This document shows, in pieces, positions 23,719-31,714 of a stretch of DNA of 64,000 bases (position 1 is the first letter of the stretch; each line of letters begins with the position of its first letter). The DNA is taken from assembly GCA_016874295.1 (NCBI GenBank), contig VGUH01000007.1:50771-114770 (forward strand), in the 5' to 3' direction. This DNA is from Gammaproteobacteria bacterium. Lineage in GTDB: Bacteria > Pseudomonadota > Gammaproteobacteria > Steroidobacterales > Steroidobacteraceae. The notes under the pieces are model-generated. The model was not told where the DNA came from. It saw nothing but the letters and a program-made list of their open reading frames with translations, and did no database searches. Position numbers and translations under genes: made by a program.

Positions 23719-25523
23719 AGTTCCTGCGCGGCGACGACGACGCAGCCGGGGCCGCCGTGCACGCCGAGCGCCGTGCCGAGCGGGATGATCGGCAGAAACT
23801 CGGCGCGCGGCAGACCCGCGGCCAGCCCATCGCGCACGAGCGCGGCGCCTTCCGGCACGTTGGCGTGCGCGATACCGATACGCCAGCGACGCGCCGGATC
23901 GAGGCGGCGGCAGAGCAGCTTCCCGTATCGCCGGTAGGGGCTGCCGCGTCCGAACAGCACGCCGCCGATTCCGAGCGTACCGTCCGCCCGTACCACGAGA
24001 ATAGGCACCAGCCGCAACGCATCCGCGATCGGCTTGATCCACGCCGGGACGCGGCCGCCGCGCACCGCGAACTCGAGCGTCACGAGCAGACCCCAGGTGC
24101 GCGTGCGTGTTCCGGCGGCAAGTGCTGCTGCGCGCACGGTCTCCGCATCCCCGCCCTCCGCCGCAGCTTCCGCCGCGCGCATCGCGATCAGGCCTTGGCC
24201 GAGCGCGGCCGTGCCCGAGTCGTGGGTCAGGATGCGCGCCCGCGTGCGCGCACGCGATGCCGCCGTTTCGGCGCTCTGGAAGGTGCCGGACACGCGCGAC
24301 ATGAGGCCGACGTACACGACCGCGTCGTAATGCGAGCCGAGGAACTCGAACGCGCGCCGGAAATCGCCGGGCGGCGGCTGCGAGGTTTTCGGGTGCACCG
24401 GGCTCGACGCCAGCATGCGGAAGAACTCCTCGGACGAAAGACCGACCTTGTCGAGGTAGCTCTGCGTGCCGAAGTGCACGCGCACCGGCACGACGTGGAT
24501 GTCGAGCGCCTCCAGAACTGATTCCGGCAGGTCGGCTGCCGAGTCGGTGACGACCGCGACGCGCCGCCGCGCAGCATGGTGCGCCATCTCCCGCTGCCGC
24601 TGCATGTCGTCGGCCTTCTCGCCGGCGACCGTACCGAAGCGTGCGGCGAGTTCGAACAACCGCGCGGGTTCGTTGGTGTGCAGGTGCAGTCGCACCTTGC
24701 TCTGGCTGCCGGCGACCACCAGGCTCGAGCCGAGCCCGGCCGCCTGCTCGCGCAGCCTGCGCCGGTCGATGGCCTCGCCCGTGATCGTGCACTCCGTGCA
24801 GTAACGGTGCTCGAGATCCACCTGCGTGCCCGCGGCCGCCTCGTCGTCGGACAGGAGCTGGATCGAGGCGTCATCGGTCGGCGCGATGCCGGTCTCGAGG
24901 TACTCGGTCATGCCGGTGGCCAGCTCGACGAAGCCGAGTGCGCCGGCATCCACCACGTCCGCGCGGCGCAGCACCTCGAGTTTCGCCGGCGTCGCCTCGA
25001 GCGATATGCGGGCGGCGGCGAGCGCTTCGCGGAACAGCGCCGGGATGGCCGCCGGGCCGCGCGCCGCCGCGGCCCGTGCCGCGGCCGCGAAGTCCGCGAT
25101 GACCGTGAGGATCGTGCCGTCGCGCGGGTCGGCGAGCGACTCGCGCGCGTAGTCCGCGCCCGCCGCCAGCGCGTCGCCGAGCTGCACGGCGCCGAGCGCG
25201 GGGGAGGTCGCCACTCGATCGCCGACTCCCAGCAGGAACTGCGCGAGAATCGCGCCCGAGTTGCCGCGCGCGCCGTCGAGCGCGGCGTCCGCGACGCGGG
25301 TGAGGAGCTGGCCCGCGTGCGGTTCCGGCCCCGCGCGCAACGAGGCAAGCACGGCCTGCAACGTCAATGCGAGGTTGGTGCCCGTGTCGCCGTCCGGTAC
25401 CGGGAACACGTTGACCTTGTTGATCACCTCCTCCCGGGAGATGAGGCGGTGAATGCCGGCGCGCAGCGCTGCCGCAAGCTCGAGGCCGCCGAGCGCGTCT
25501 GCCGGCCGGGCGGCGGCGTTCAT
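23715..25523 (-). CDS. Fused DAK2 (FakA-like) and DegV (FakB-like) protein
   Basis: A single 602-residue chain. Residues 1-210 are a DhaL/DAK2 kinase domain with the nucleotide/metal motif NKVNVFPVPDGDTGTNLALTL and GARGNSGAILAQFLLG. Residues 215-310 resemble the middle domain of fatty-acid kinase FakA (RYCTECTITGEAI ... VRLHLHTNEPARLFELAARFG). Residues about 320-602 are a DegV/FakB fold with VAVVTDSAADLP, HPKTSQPPPGDF and GLMSRVSGTFQSAETAA, the last two lining the fatty-acid site. In Gram-positive bacteria FakA and FakB are separate subunits that phosphorylate fatty acids. Start ATG at 25523; it overlaps the convergent DUF2784 gene by 4 bases. Confidence 0.88.
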   Translation of the reverse strand: MNAAARPADALGGLELAAALRAGIHRLISREEVINKVNVFPVPDGDTGTNLALTLQAVLASLRAGPEPHAGQLLTRVADAALDGARGNSGAILAQFLLGVGDRVATSPALGAVQLGDALAAGADYARESLADPRDGTILTVIADFAAAARAAAARGPAAIPALFREALAAARISLEATPAKLEVLRRADVVDAGALGFVELATGMTEYLETGIAPTDDASIQLLSDDEAAAGTQVDLEHRYCTECTITGEAIDRRRLREQAAGLGSSLVVAGSQSKVRLHLHTNEPARLFELAARFGTVAGEKADDMQRQREMAHHAARRRVAVVTDSAADLPESVLEALDIHVVPVRVHFGTQSYLDKVGLSSEEFFRMLASSPVHPKTSQPPPGDFRRAFEFLGSHYDAVVYVGLMSRVSGTFQSAETAASRARTRARILTHDSGTAALGQGLIAMRAAEAAAEGGDAETVRAAALAAGTRTRTWGLLVTLEFAVRGGRVPAWIKPIADALRLVPILVVRADGTLGIGGVLFGRGSPYRRYGKLLCRRLDPARRWRIGIAHANVPEGAALVRDGLAAGLPRAEFLPIIPLGTALGVHGGPGCVVVAAQEL

Positions 25524-25534
25524 GGGCGCCGTGG

Positions 25535-26203
25535 CTAGAGCCGCGGCAGCAGGAACCTGCGGCCGCGGTAGGAGAGCAGGGCGCCGTCCGGCGTGATGTC
25601 CTCGACCAACGGACCCTCGGCAAGGCGCGCGCCGCGCGCGTAGCGGTGCCCGTTGATGAAGACCGCGCGCCGGGCGGGATCCGCGGCGTAGATGTGCAGA
25701 TCGACCGTGAGCTCCGGCAGCCCGGTCTCGGCGGCGACCGCCGCATAGTCCTCGCTCGCCATCACGACTCCCGGGCGCACGCCCGCCCGCGGCAGCAGCG
25801 TCGGATCGGGCGCGTCGGGCGCCTGCGTGGGCGGCTCGTAGTAGACCGCCGGAGGTTCGGTCTCGTCGCTGTCTGCCGGGACCGCTTCCGATGCGAGCGG
25901 GCTCGGCACTGCGACTGGAGGCTGCGCGACCGGCGCCGGCCCGGCTTGCGCCGTGGCGGGCGCGGCGGCGATCGCGGCGGCAGGCGCGGCGGCGGGCGGC
26001 GCCGCCGGCGCTGGCGACGCCTCGTCGCGCAGCAGGAAATACAGCGCCACGGCCAGGTTGACCGCGAGCAGGATCCCGATCACGACCAGCGCGATCGGCA
26101 GCCGCCGGTCCTCGCGCGCGACCGGGAACTCCGCCATGCTCGGCCCGCTCTGGCGCTGGCGCTCGATTTCCGACTTGCGCAGCGCGTCGAGGATGAGGCT
26201 CAT
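25535..26203 (-). CDS. gspB: GspB-like general secretion pathway protein
   Basis: A 222-residue protein with the opening MSLILDALRKSEIERQRQ typical of GspB/ExeB, one membrane segment (LPIALVVIGILLAVNLAVALYFLL, 34-57), a long Ala/Pro linker and a C-terminal GspB domain (LPELTVDLHIYAADPARRAVFINGHRYARGARLAEGPLVEDITPDGALLSYRGRRFLLP). GspB works with the ExeA ATPase to help insert the type II secretin through peptidoglycan. It overlaps the exeA stop by four bases. Confidence 0.88.
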   Translation of the reverse strand: MSLILDALRKSEIERQRQSGPSMAEFPVAREDRRLPIALVVIGILLAVNLAVALYFLLRDEASPAPAAPPAAAPAAAIAAAPATAQAGPAPVAQPPVAVPSPLASEAVPADSDETEPPAVYYEPPTQAPDAPDPTLLPRAGVRPGVVMASEDYAAVAAETGLPELTVDLHIYAADPARRAVFINGHRYARGARLAEGPLVEDITPDGALLSYRGRRFLLPRL

Positions 26204-27831
26204 GCGCCTGCTTCCGCGGCCGCGTGCGACAGCGTCGGCGCACTAAGCATGCCGAGCGCCGAGTCGAGCACCAGCTGGGTTTGCAGACCCGCGACGCCGT
26301 CGACGGCGAGCCGGCGGCTGCGCTGGAAATCCTCGACCAGGCGCTGCAGGTCGGCGTCGAAGTAGTCGCCGGGCTGCGGGTTTGGCACGCCCGAGAGTTG
26401 CTCGAGGCCCTGCCGCAGCCAGCGCACGTCGTCGCCGCGCATGCCGGCGCGCAGCGGACGCAGCAGCGCCGTGTTCTGCGGCCGCCACAGCAGGAGAAAC
26501 TCCCCGAACCAGTAATCCGCGAGCTCGGCGATCGGCACTTCGGCCTGCGTGCCGCCGAGCAACAGCTTCGCGCCGGACTCGTCGAGCTCGGCCAGCACGA
26601 CCTGGTGCGGCGCGCCCTGTTCATCCACCAGCGACAGGATCGCCGGCCGATTGATGAGCTTGAGCTGCGCGAGCGATCCGCGCTGCCAGACGCAGGACAG
26701 CCCGCTCGCGACCGCCTGCTCGCAGGCGAGGCCGGCGCCCGGCTGGTACGACGAATTCCAGAGCCCGAACAGCGCGCTGAAGGCCGCATCCAGGGACGTT
26801 GCCGCGGCGTCCTTCGCGAGGGTCGTGCCGAGCGGCTCGCGCGGCGGCGTCGGCGCCGCGGCCGGCTGCGGCGCGGGCTCGTTCACGGCGGCGATGGTCG
26901 CCGCGCCGGAGCCGGCCGGCTCGGCGTCGGGCCAGGCGCGCCACAGCACGAATCCGAGCAGCGCGATGCCGGCGAACGAGCCGCCGAATGCCAGCCAGCG
27001 CATCCAGGGCGCGAGCACGGGTCGGCCGTAGACCTCGGAAGCCGCGCGGCGCGTCAGCGGCCCGTTCACCATCAGCTCCTCGCGCGTGTAGGCGCCGAGC
27101 AGCGCCCGGTCGGCGATGACGTTGACGATGCGCGGCACGCCGCCGGACAGCCGGTGCAGCTCGCGCATCGCGCCGGTGGTGAAGATGTCGCGGGTCGAGC
27201 CCGCGATCCTCAGACGATGCCGGAGGTAGGCGACCGTCTCGTGCTTGCGCAGCGCTTCCAGGTGGTAGCGCCCGGTAATGCGCTGGGCGAGCTGGCGAAG
27301 CTCCGGACGCGCGAGCACCTCGCGCAGCTCCGGCTGGCCGATCAGGATGATCTGCAGGAGTTTCTGCGTCGCGGTCTCGAGGTTGGTGAGCAGTCGCACC
27401 TGCTCGAGCACGTCGGCGTCGAGGTTCTGCGCTTCGTCCACCATCAGCACGATGCGCCGGTTGCGGCCGTGCGCGTCGAGCAGGAAGTGCGTGAGCAGGT
27501 CCACCAGCACTTTCACGCTGCCGGCGGATTCCGCGGGCACCTGCACGTGCAATTCGTCGCAGATGGCGAGCAGGAATTCGGCGGGGGTCACGCGCGGGTT
27601 GAGGATCAACGCGACGTCGCAGTGCGGCGGCAGCTGCTGCAGGAGGCTGCGCAGCACCGTCGTCTTGCCGGTGCCGACCTCGCCGGTGAGCTGGATGAAT
27701 CCGCCGGCCTCGCTGATCCCGTAGGCGAGGTGGGCGAGGGCCTCCGTGTGCCGCTCGCTGAGGTACAGGTAGCGCGGGTCCGGCGTGATCGCGAACGGCT
27801 TTTCGTTCAGCCCGAAGAAGCTCGTGTACAT
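26200..27831 (-). CDS. exeA: ExeA/GspA-like AAA ATPase with peptidoglycan-binding domain
   Basis: A 543-residue protein starting MYTSFFGLNEKPFAITPDPRYLYLSERH. Walker A GEVGTGKTT (about 46), Walker B VLMVDEAQN (about 130), then LLTNLETATQKLLQIILIGQPELRE. One membrane segment lies near 280, followed by a periplasmic part and a C-terminal peptidoglycan-binding repeat (PGDYFDADLQRLVEDFQRSRRLAVDGVAGLQTQLVLDS). Paired with gspB, it fits the ExeAB complex of type II secretion. No other secretion genes are in the window. Confidence 0.9.
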   Translation of the reverse strand: MYTSFFGLNEKPFAITPDPRYLYLSERHTEALAHLAYGISEAGGFIQLTGEVGTGKTTVLRSLLQQLPPHCDVALILNPRVTPAEFLLAICDELHVQVPAESAGSVKVLVDLLTHFLLDAHGRNRRIVLMVDEAQNLDADVLEQVRLLTNLETATQKLLQIILIGQPELREVLARPELRQLAQRITGRYHLEALRKHETVAYLRHRLRIAGSTRDIFTTGAMRELHRLSGGVPRIVNVIADRALLGAYTREELMVNGPLTRRAASEVYGRPVLAPWMRWLAFGGSFAGIALLGFVLWRAWPDAEPAGSGAATIAAVNEPAPQPAAAPTPPREPLGTTLAKDAAATSLDAAFSALFGLWNSSYQPGAGLACEQAVASGLSCVWQRGSLAQLKLINRPAILSLVDEQGAPHQVVLAELDESGAKLLLGGTQAEVPIAELADYWFGEFLLLWRPQNTALLRPLRAGMRGDDVRWLRQGLEQLSGVPNPQPGDYFDADLQRLVEDFQRSRRLAVDGVAGLQTQLVLDSALGMLSAPTLSHAAAEAGA

Positions 27832-27853
27832 GCAGCGGGCATGATAGCGCCGT

Positions 27854-29014
27854 TCAGCGGTCGGTACCCCTGTGGATGGCCGTGTCGCCGAACCGGTCGT
27901 GGATGCGGTCCAGGGCGTCGTCCAGGCGCCGGGCCTCCCTGAATTCGGCGGTCGTGAACAGGTCGAGCTGCTGCTCGGGCTCAAGGTCGCTGACGCCTAC
28001 CCCCAGCAGCCGCACGGCCGCGCGCGGCTGTTCGGCGAGCCAGTGGTCCAGCAGGTCGGCGGCGACCTGCGCGATAAGCCGTGTCTCCTGCGTCGGCGGG
28101 TTGAAACTGCGCTGGCGCGTGAAGGTCTCGAAGTCGCGGCGCCGCACCTTGATGCTCACCATGCCCGCCTTGTACTGCCGCGCGCGCAGCCGCTCGGTCG
28201 TGCGGTCGGCGAGCTGCGCAAGCCGCTCCTGCATCTCCTTGTGGTCGCGGATGTCGACGTCGAAGGTTTCCTCAGAACTGATCTGCTTCTCCGGCGCGTC
28301 GCTGACGACCGGGCGCTCGTCGACGCCCGCCGCGCGGTCTTGGAAGGTGCGCGTCTCGCGTCGCAGTACGGGCCACAGCACCGATTCCGGCGCAGCGCGC
28401 AGTTGCCCGAGCGTGAAGATTCCCTGTTCCTCGAGCCGTGCCGCGGTCTTCGGGCCGATGCCGTACAAGCGCCCGACCGGCAGCGGGTCGAGTGTCGCGC
28501 GCACCTTTTCCGGCCGGATGACGGTCAGGCCGTCGGGCTTGTCCATCTCCGACGCGAGCTTCGCGAGCAGCTTGTTGTGCGCGACGCCGACCGAGGCGGT
28601 GAGCCCCGTGCGCTCGCGGATCCGCTTCTTGATTTCGCGCGCCATATCCTCGCCGCCGCCGAACAGGCCGGTGCTTGCGGTGACATCGAGGAACGCCTCG
28701 TCGAGCGACAGTCCTTCGACCAGGTCGGTGAACTCGCGGAACACCTCGAACACCTGCGCCGATACCTCGCGGTAACGCTTGAAGCGCGGCGTCACGACGA
28801 TCGCCTGCGGGCAGCGCCTGAGCGCCTCGCGTATTGGCATCGCGGAATGCACGCCGAAGCGTCGCACCTCGTAGCTCGCGGCAGCGACCACGCCGCGTCC
28901 GCCCGCGCCGCCGACCACCACCGGCCGGCCGGCGAGCTCCGGCCGGTCGCGCTGTTCCACCGACGCGTAGAACGCGTCCATGTCGACGTGCAGGATGACC
29001 CGCGGGGCGCTCAC
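27854..29014 (-). CDS. dinB: DNA polymerase IV
   Basis: A 386-residue Y-family translesion polymerase. Catalytic carboxylates are in HVDMDAFYASVEQRD (11-13) and SLDEAFLDVT (about 103), and the fingers region has AAASYEVRRFGVHSAMPIREALRRCP. The little-finger domain ends in EQQLDLFTT, a beta-clamp-binding motif. Start is a GTG at 29014, overlapping the upstream gene's TGA by four bases. Confidence 0.95.
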   Translation of the reverse strand: MSAPRVILHVDMDAFYASVEQRDRPELAGRPVVVGGAGGRGVVAAASYEVRRFGVHSAMPIREALRRCPQAIVVTPRFKRYREVSAQVFEVFREFTDLVEGLSLDEAFLDVTASTGLFGGGEDMAREIKKRIRERTGLTASVGVAHNKLLAKLASEMDKPDGLTVIRPEKVRATLDPLPVGRLYGIGPKTAARLEEQGIFTLGQLRAAPESVLWPVLRRETRTFQDRAAGVDERPVVSDAPEKQISSEETFDVDIRDHKEMQERLAQLADRTTERLRARQYKAGMVSIKVRRRDFETFTRQRSFNPPTQETRLIAQVAADLLDHWLAEQPRAAVRLLGVGVSDLEPEQQLDLFTTAEFREARRLDDALDRIHDRFGDTAIHRGTDR

Positions 29015-30180
29015 GACAGGCCGACTATCGTGTAGACGAGGCCTGTCAGCATGGTGGTGCCGAGCAGCGCCACGTAGATGGTCCCGATCGTGAGGTACTT
29101 GAGCAGGGTCTTGAACCGGCCCTCGACGTAAACCACGCGCATCGACCTGTAGATGTACCAGAAGAGATAGACGAACAGCAGGAAGTTCAGGAACTCAAGC
29201 GCGCCGATGAGCGGCAGCGTCAGACTCGCGATTGCGGCCAGCAACTGCGTCACGCCGATCAGCAGGAACATGAACGCGTGGTTGTGCAGGAGCAGCACCA
29301 GATGCTCCGCATAGAGCCGCTTCGGCCGCCAGTAGAACAGGCGCGCTACGGCCGCCATCAGCGGCAGGAACAGGAACATGAGCTTGGGCGCGGTCGCCGC
29401 GAAGCGCTCGGCGAACAGCCGGCCGCCGTCGCGCTTCATCTGCTCGCAGGCGCGGGCCAGCACCTGGTCGAAGTCCGTGGAATTTGGCGTGTCGCCGAAC
29501 AGGCTGACCTTGCAGCCATCGTCGTCCTTCGGCCCGCCCCCGGCCTTCGCGGCCGGGACACCCTCAGCCTCAAGATCCCGCTTCAGCGCCTCCGGGACAT
29601 TGACGCTGACCGGCGCGAACACGGTGTTGCCCTGTGCGTCGACGCTGAACGAGTCGGAATCCGGCAGGAGCGCCGTGAGCGCGAAGAACAGGATACTCAC
29701 CGCGAGATAAAGGCGGAATGGCGGGATGTAGAGCTGATGCCGGCCTGCGACGAACTCCCGTGTCAGTTCACCGGGCCTGTGCACCAGCAGTCGGACGGTG
29801 CGCCACACGCGGCTGTCGAGGTGCAGGAGCGAATGCGTGACGTCGCCCGCGACCTCTTTCATGGAGAGCACGTGTACGTCGGCCGACTGGCCGCACTGCG
29901 CGCACTGCAAGCGTTCGCCGAAGCGTTGTGCCGTCTCGGTCCGGAGGCGCGGGGCATCGTTCTCGAGGTAGTGGTCAAGCGCCGCGGCGCTCTCGACGCG
30001 GTAACGCACGCGCCGCCGAGGCCGCTCGCCTGGCGGAACCTCGGGGGTCTCGATGCCGGCTCCGAGGAACCCCGGGCAGGCCAACACGGCCTGCACATGG
30101 CCCGGTAGCCAGGCGTCATAGTAGGCGACGATGTCCGGGTCGAGTTGGCACTCGACTTCGTAGACGAGGCTGTTGTTCAC
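29011..30180 (-). CDS. DUF4286-DUF3667 fusion membrane protein
   Basis: A 389-residue protein. Residues 1-85 (VYEVECQLDPDIVAYYDAWLPGHVQAVLACPGFLGAGIETPE) fit DUF4286; from about 85 the sequence LQCAQCGQSADVHVLSMKEVAGDVTHSLLHLDSRVWRTVRLLVHRPGELTREFVAGRHQLYIPPFRLYLAVSILFF fits DUF3667, with a CxxC pair and four or five membrane segments in the last 150 residues. Function is unknown for both. Start is GTG at 30180. Confidence 0.75.
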   Translation of the reverse strand: MNNSLVYEVECQLDPDIVAYYDAWLPGHVQAVLACPGFLGAGIETPEVPPGERPRRRVRYRVESAAALDHYLENDAPRLRTETAQRFGERLQCAQCGQSADVHVLSMKEVAGDVTHSLLHLDSRVWRTVRLLVHRPGELTREFVAGRHQLYIPPFRLYLAVSILFFALTALLPDSDSFSVDAQGNTVFAPVSVNVPEALKRDLEAEGVPAAKAGGGPKDDDGCKVSLFGDTPNSTDFDQVLARACEQMKRDGGRLFAERFAATAPKLMFLFLPLMAAVARLFYWRPKRLYAEHLVLLLHNHAFMFLLIGVTQLLAAIASLTLPLIGALEFLNFLLFVYLFWYIYRSMRVVYVEGRFKTLLKYLTIGTIYVALLGTTMLTGLVYTIVGLS

Positions 30181-30225
30181 GCGGCCGGTCCCCGGGGCGA
30201 CAGCGAATCTTAACGCAGGCAGGCC

Positions 30226-30894
30226 CTAGGACGCGGCACAGGCCATGTCGATGTACCGCAGCTTGCCGAGATCGGTCAGGCGGTAGAAACGGCGCAGGTC
30301 AGCCAGCCAGGCGCGGTCGTCGCGCCGGCACAGCGCGCGCAGACGCGGCTCCAGCCGGGCGCAGAAACGCGCCGCCTGCCGGCTCGCACGGCGGTACAGG
30401 GACTCGTGCGGCCCGGCGAGTGCGGTGTCGACACGCGCCCGGCGGAACAGCAGCGTGTGCAACTCGGCCGGGAAGCGGCGCGGGTGGTGGCGGCGCAGGA
30501 GCGTGACGCAGGCGACGTACTTGTCGACCTCGGCCTGCAGCTCGAGCGCAAGGCGCGAGACCGGCCGGTCGTGGCCCGCGTTGTGGGCGAGGCACAGGAA
30601 ATGGCTGATGCCTTCGAGCGCGGTCCAGCAGTCGGCGATATTCCCCGCGTCGAGTGCGTCGCTGGGATCGTGGCGCTCGAGGCGCTCCAGCACGCCGGCG
30701 TCGAGATAGAGCGAAATGCACAGCTCGTCGCCGTCCGCCGCGACGAACAGCTGCTCGTCGCCGGGCGTCTCGCGGCACTCGCCGGGCAGCAGCCGGCGGT
30801 CAGTGACGAGAAAGTCTGCGACGCGACATCCGATATCGAGGTCGTAGATGCCGGTCAGCAGCGTTTCGAGCCGCTCGAGTACCCGCACGGTCAT
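30226..30894 (-). CDS. Conserved protein, unknown function
   Basis: A 222-residue soluble protein, Arg- and Leu-rich, opening MTVRVLERLETLLTGIYDLDIGCRVADFLVTDRRLLP, with SLYLDAGVLERLERHDP, the segment DCWTALEGISHFLCLAHNAGHDRPVSRLALELQAEVDKYV and the tail FYRLTDLGKLRYIDMA. No catalytic motif is recognised. It follows the next gene by 6 bp in one unit; the two probably act together. Confidence 0.6.
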   Translation of the reverse strand: MTVRVLERLETLLTGIYDLDIGCRVADFLVTDRRLLPGECRETPGDEQLFVAADGDELCISLYLDAGVLERLERHDPSDALDAGNIADCWTALEGISHFLCLAHNAGHDRPVSRLALELQAEVDKYVACVTLLRRHHPRRFPAELHTLLFRRARVDTALAGPHESLYRRASRQAARFCARLEPRLRALCRRDDRAWLADLRRFYRLTDLGKLRYIDMACAAS

Positions 30895-30900
30895 GGTGCT

Positions 30901-31503
30901 TCAATGCGCGAAGGCGCCCGCGGCAACCGGGCGGATGCCGAGCTTGAGCAGCAACCGGTGCGCGCGCGGGCTGCCGGTCCGGTGCCAGAACTCGTAGAGG
31001 CGCAGCACGTTGCGCGGCGAGTTCCGGGCTGCGCCTTCGCCCATCTCGTTGAGCGCATCGACCAGCGGCTGGAACTTGTCCTGCAGCTCCGCGAACACGT
31101 AGGCGAGCACGCGCTGCGCGCCGTGGAAGGGCGCCTGCGCGAGCGTGCCGTAGGCGCGCCCGCCCATGGCGATGTGGTAATCGACGTCCACCGGCCTGCG
31201 CGCGAGGCTGCCGGCGAGGAAGCCGGCGACGAACAGGGCGACGTCGCCGAGCCGCTGCAGCCGGCGGAAGCGATGGACCTCGTCCGGCGCATCCGCGGCC
31301 TCGGCGAGCAGGAGCGCGAGCGGCTTCAGCTGCGAGCGCTCGCCTTCAGGCTCGAACAGGGCGTCGGTGTGCGCGAACATCGCCAGCAGGTTGACGATGT
31401 AGTGCTCCGTGTGGGCCTGGACGTGCAGGTGCTGGTGGTCGAGCGCGGCCTGGAGGGCGTCGCGGAAGAACTCGCGCACGTCCGAGACGGTCTGGAGCTC
31501 CAT
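30901..31503 (-). CDS. Conserved protein, unknown function
   Basis: A 200-residue, mostly helical protein: MELQTVSDVREFFRDALQAALDHQHLHVQAHTEHYIVNLLAMFAHTDALF, then LGDVALFVAGFLAGSLARRPVDVDYHIAMGGRAYG and FAELQDKFQPLVDALNEMGEGA. I have seen this arrangement annotated only as hypothetical in proteobacteria. First gene of a two-gene unit with the 222-residue protein. The 211-bp gap to fadE shows no other gene. Confidence 0.6.
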   Translation of the reverse strand: MELQTVSDVREFFRDALQAALDHQHLHVQAHTEHYIVNLLAMFAHTDALFEPEGERSQLKPLALLLAEAADAPDEVHRFRRLQRLGDVALFVAGFLAGSLARRPVDVDYHIAMGGRAYGTLAQAPFHGAQRVLAYVFAELQDKFQPLVDALNEMGEGAARNSPRNVLRLYEFWHRTGSPRAHRLLLKLGIRPVAAGAFAH

Positions 31504-31714
31504 GGCGCCAGTTCAACCCTGAACGCCCCGCGATTCTGCGCAATGCGTCTCAGCTTTCGCTAGCACTTCACCCGCGCGAGTGCCGGCGTCGCGCAGGTTG
31601 TGATGGGCGTTACGTGGAGATTACGCGGCCTTGCGGTCGGGCGGCATCCCTGCGAGCGAGTGACCAGAGTTCCGGCGGAACGAGCGAGCAGCGGTGCCGC
31701 CCGGCCGCAGAAGC

